From Candidatus Hydrogenedentota bacterium (GTDB lineage Bacteria; Hydrogenedentota; Hydrogenedentia; Hydrogenedentales; SLHB01): a stretch of 5,426 nt of DNA. Location: contig JAKJDA010000221.1 in the NCBI GenBank assembly GCA_022706165.1, forward strand, positions 1-5,426, read 5' to 3'. How positions within the stretch are numbered: position 1 is the first letter of the stretch; every line of letters starts with the position of its first letter. A model generated the notes under the pieces. It ran no database searches and was not told the DNA's origin. It saw only the letters and a list, made by a program, of their open reading frames with translations. Both the position numbers and the translations under genes were made by a program. Below, piece after piece: positions 5,386 through 5,426 of the stretch.

Positions 5386-5426
5386 TTTGGTCGAAGGCGG
5401 CAGGGGATGCGGGGATCCCGGGGGCG

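Larger units (their letters stand above)
5132..5426. other. Non-coding downstream region
   Basis: No convincing gene, RNA gene or promoter was recognised here on either strand. The stretch holds the small hairpin after the terminator and the inverted-repeat element at 5280-5385. It ends in G-rich sequence with a GGGATCCC palindrome near 5412-5419. A + strand frame is open from an ATG at 5231 to the window edge, but it lacks a ribosome binding site and has no protein-like composition. A transcription unit may begin beyond the window. Confidence 0.6.

Noticed and set aside
5231..5426. ATG-initiated + strand frame open to the window edge (65 codons)
   Set aside because: No Shine-Dalgarno at proper spacing, and the frame runs through the inverted-repeat element. 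The translation does not look like a folded protein. It could only be reconsidered with sequence beyond the edge.

Overview
The window comes from a Gram-negative (diderm) bacterium of fairly high GC, about 60% by eye. The evidence for an outer membrane is two proteins: a TolC-type channel cut off at the left edge, and a large signal-peptide-bearing beta-barrel that ends in phenylalanine. The phylum cannot be fixed from this sequence. Porins of the alginate-export type are scattered through Proteobacteria and through less-studied diderm phyla such as Planctomycetota, Hydrogenedentota and Sumerlaeota, and nothing here chooses between them. All genes lie on the + strand.

Left block (2-3046): the C-terminal two thirds of a TolC-family efflux protein, a 97-nt gap holding a weak terminator-like hairpin, then rsmI (16S rRNA C1402 2'-O-methyltransferase). 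The stop codon of rsmI overlaps, as ATGA, the start of a membrane-bound PAS protein. That protein looks like a sensor histidine kinase, but glutamine replaces the phospho-accepting histidine and it ends straight after the dimerization helices, with no ATP-binding domain. It is probably a sensing or scaffolding protein rather than an autonomous kinase.

Middle block (3047-3475): 429 nt without a convincing gene. It carries a strong sigma70-like promoter (TTGACA, 18-nt spacer, extended -10), an inverted repeat at the expected transcription start, and a leader of about 335 nt with several possible helices. The best of these is a two-part hairpin that pairs away part of a purine-rich stretch containing an idle consensus Shine-Dalgarno sequence. 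I could not match the leader to a riboswitch class I know. It feeds the porin gene (3476-5065), whose C-ending codon preference and strong terminator suggest a highly expressed, stand-alone transcription unit.

Right block (5066-5426): a textbook intrinsic terminator, then non-coding sequence holding a 106-bp element bounded by imperfect 29-bp inverted repeats. The element looks like a MITE or a dispersed palindromic repeat, and also has crossing complementary segments.

The clearest unusual items are the H-to-Q, CA-less sensor coupled to rsmI, the long structured porin leader, and the inverted-repeat element. None of them by itself demonstrates a new system.
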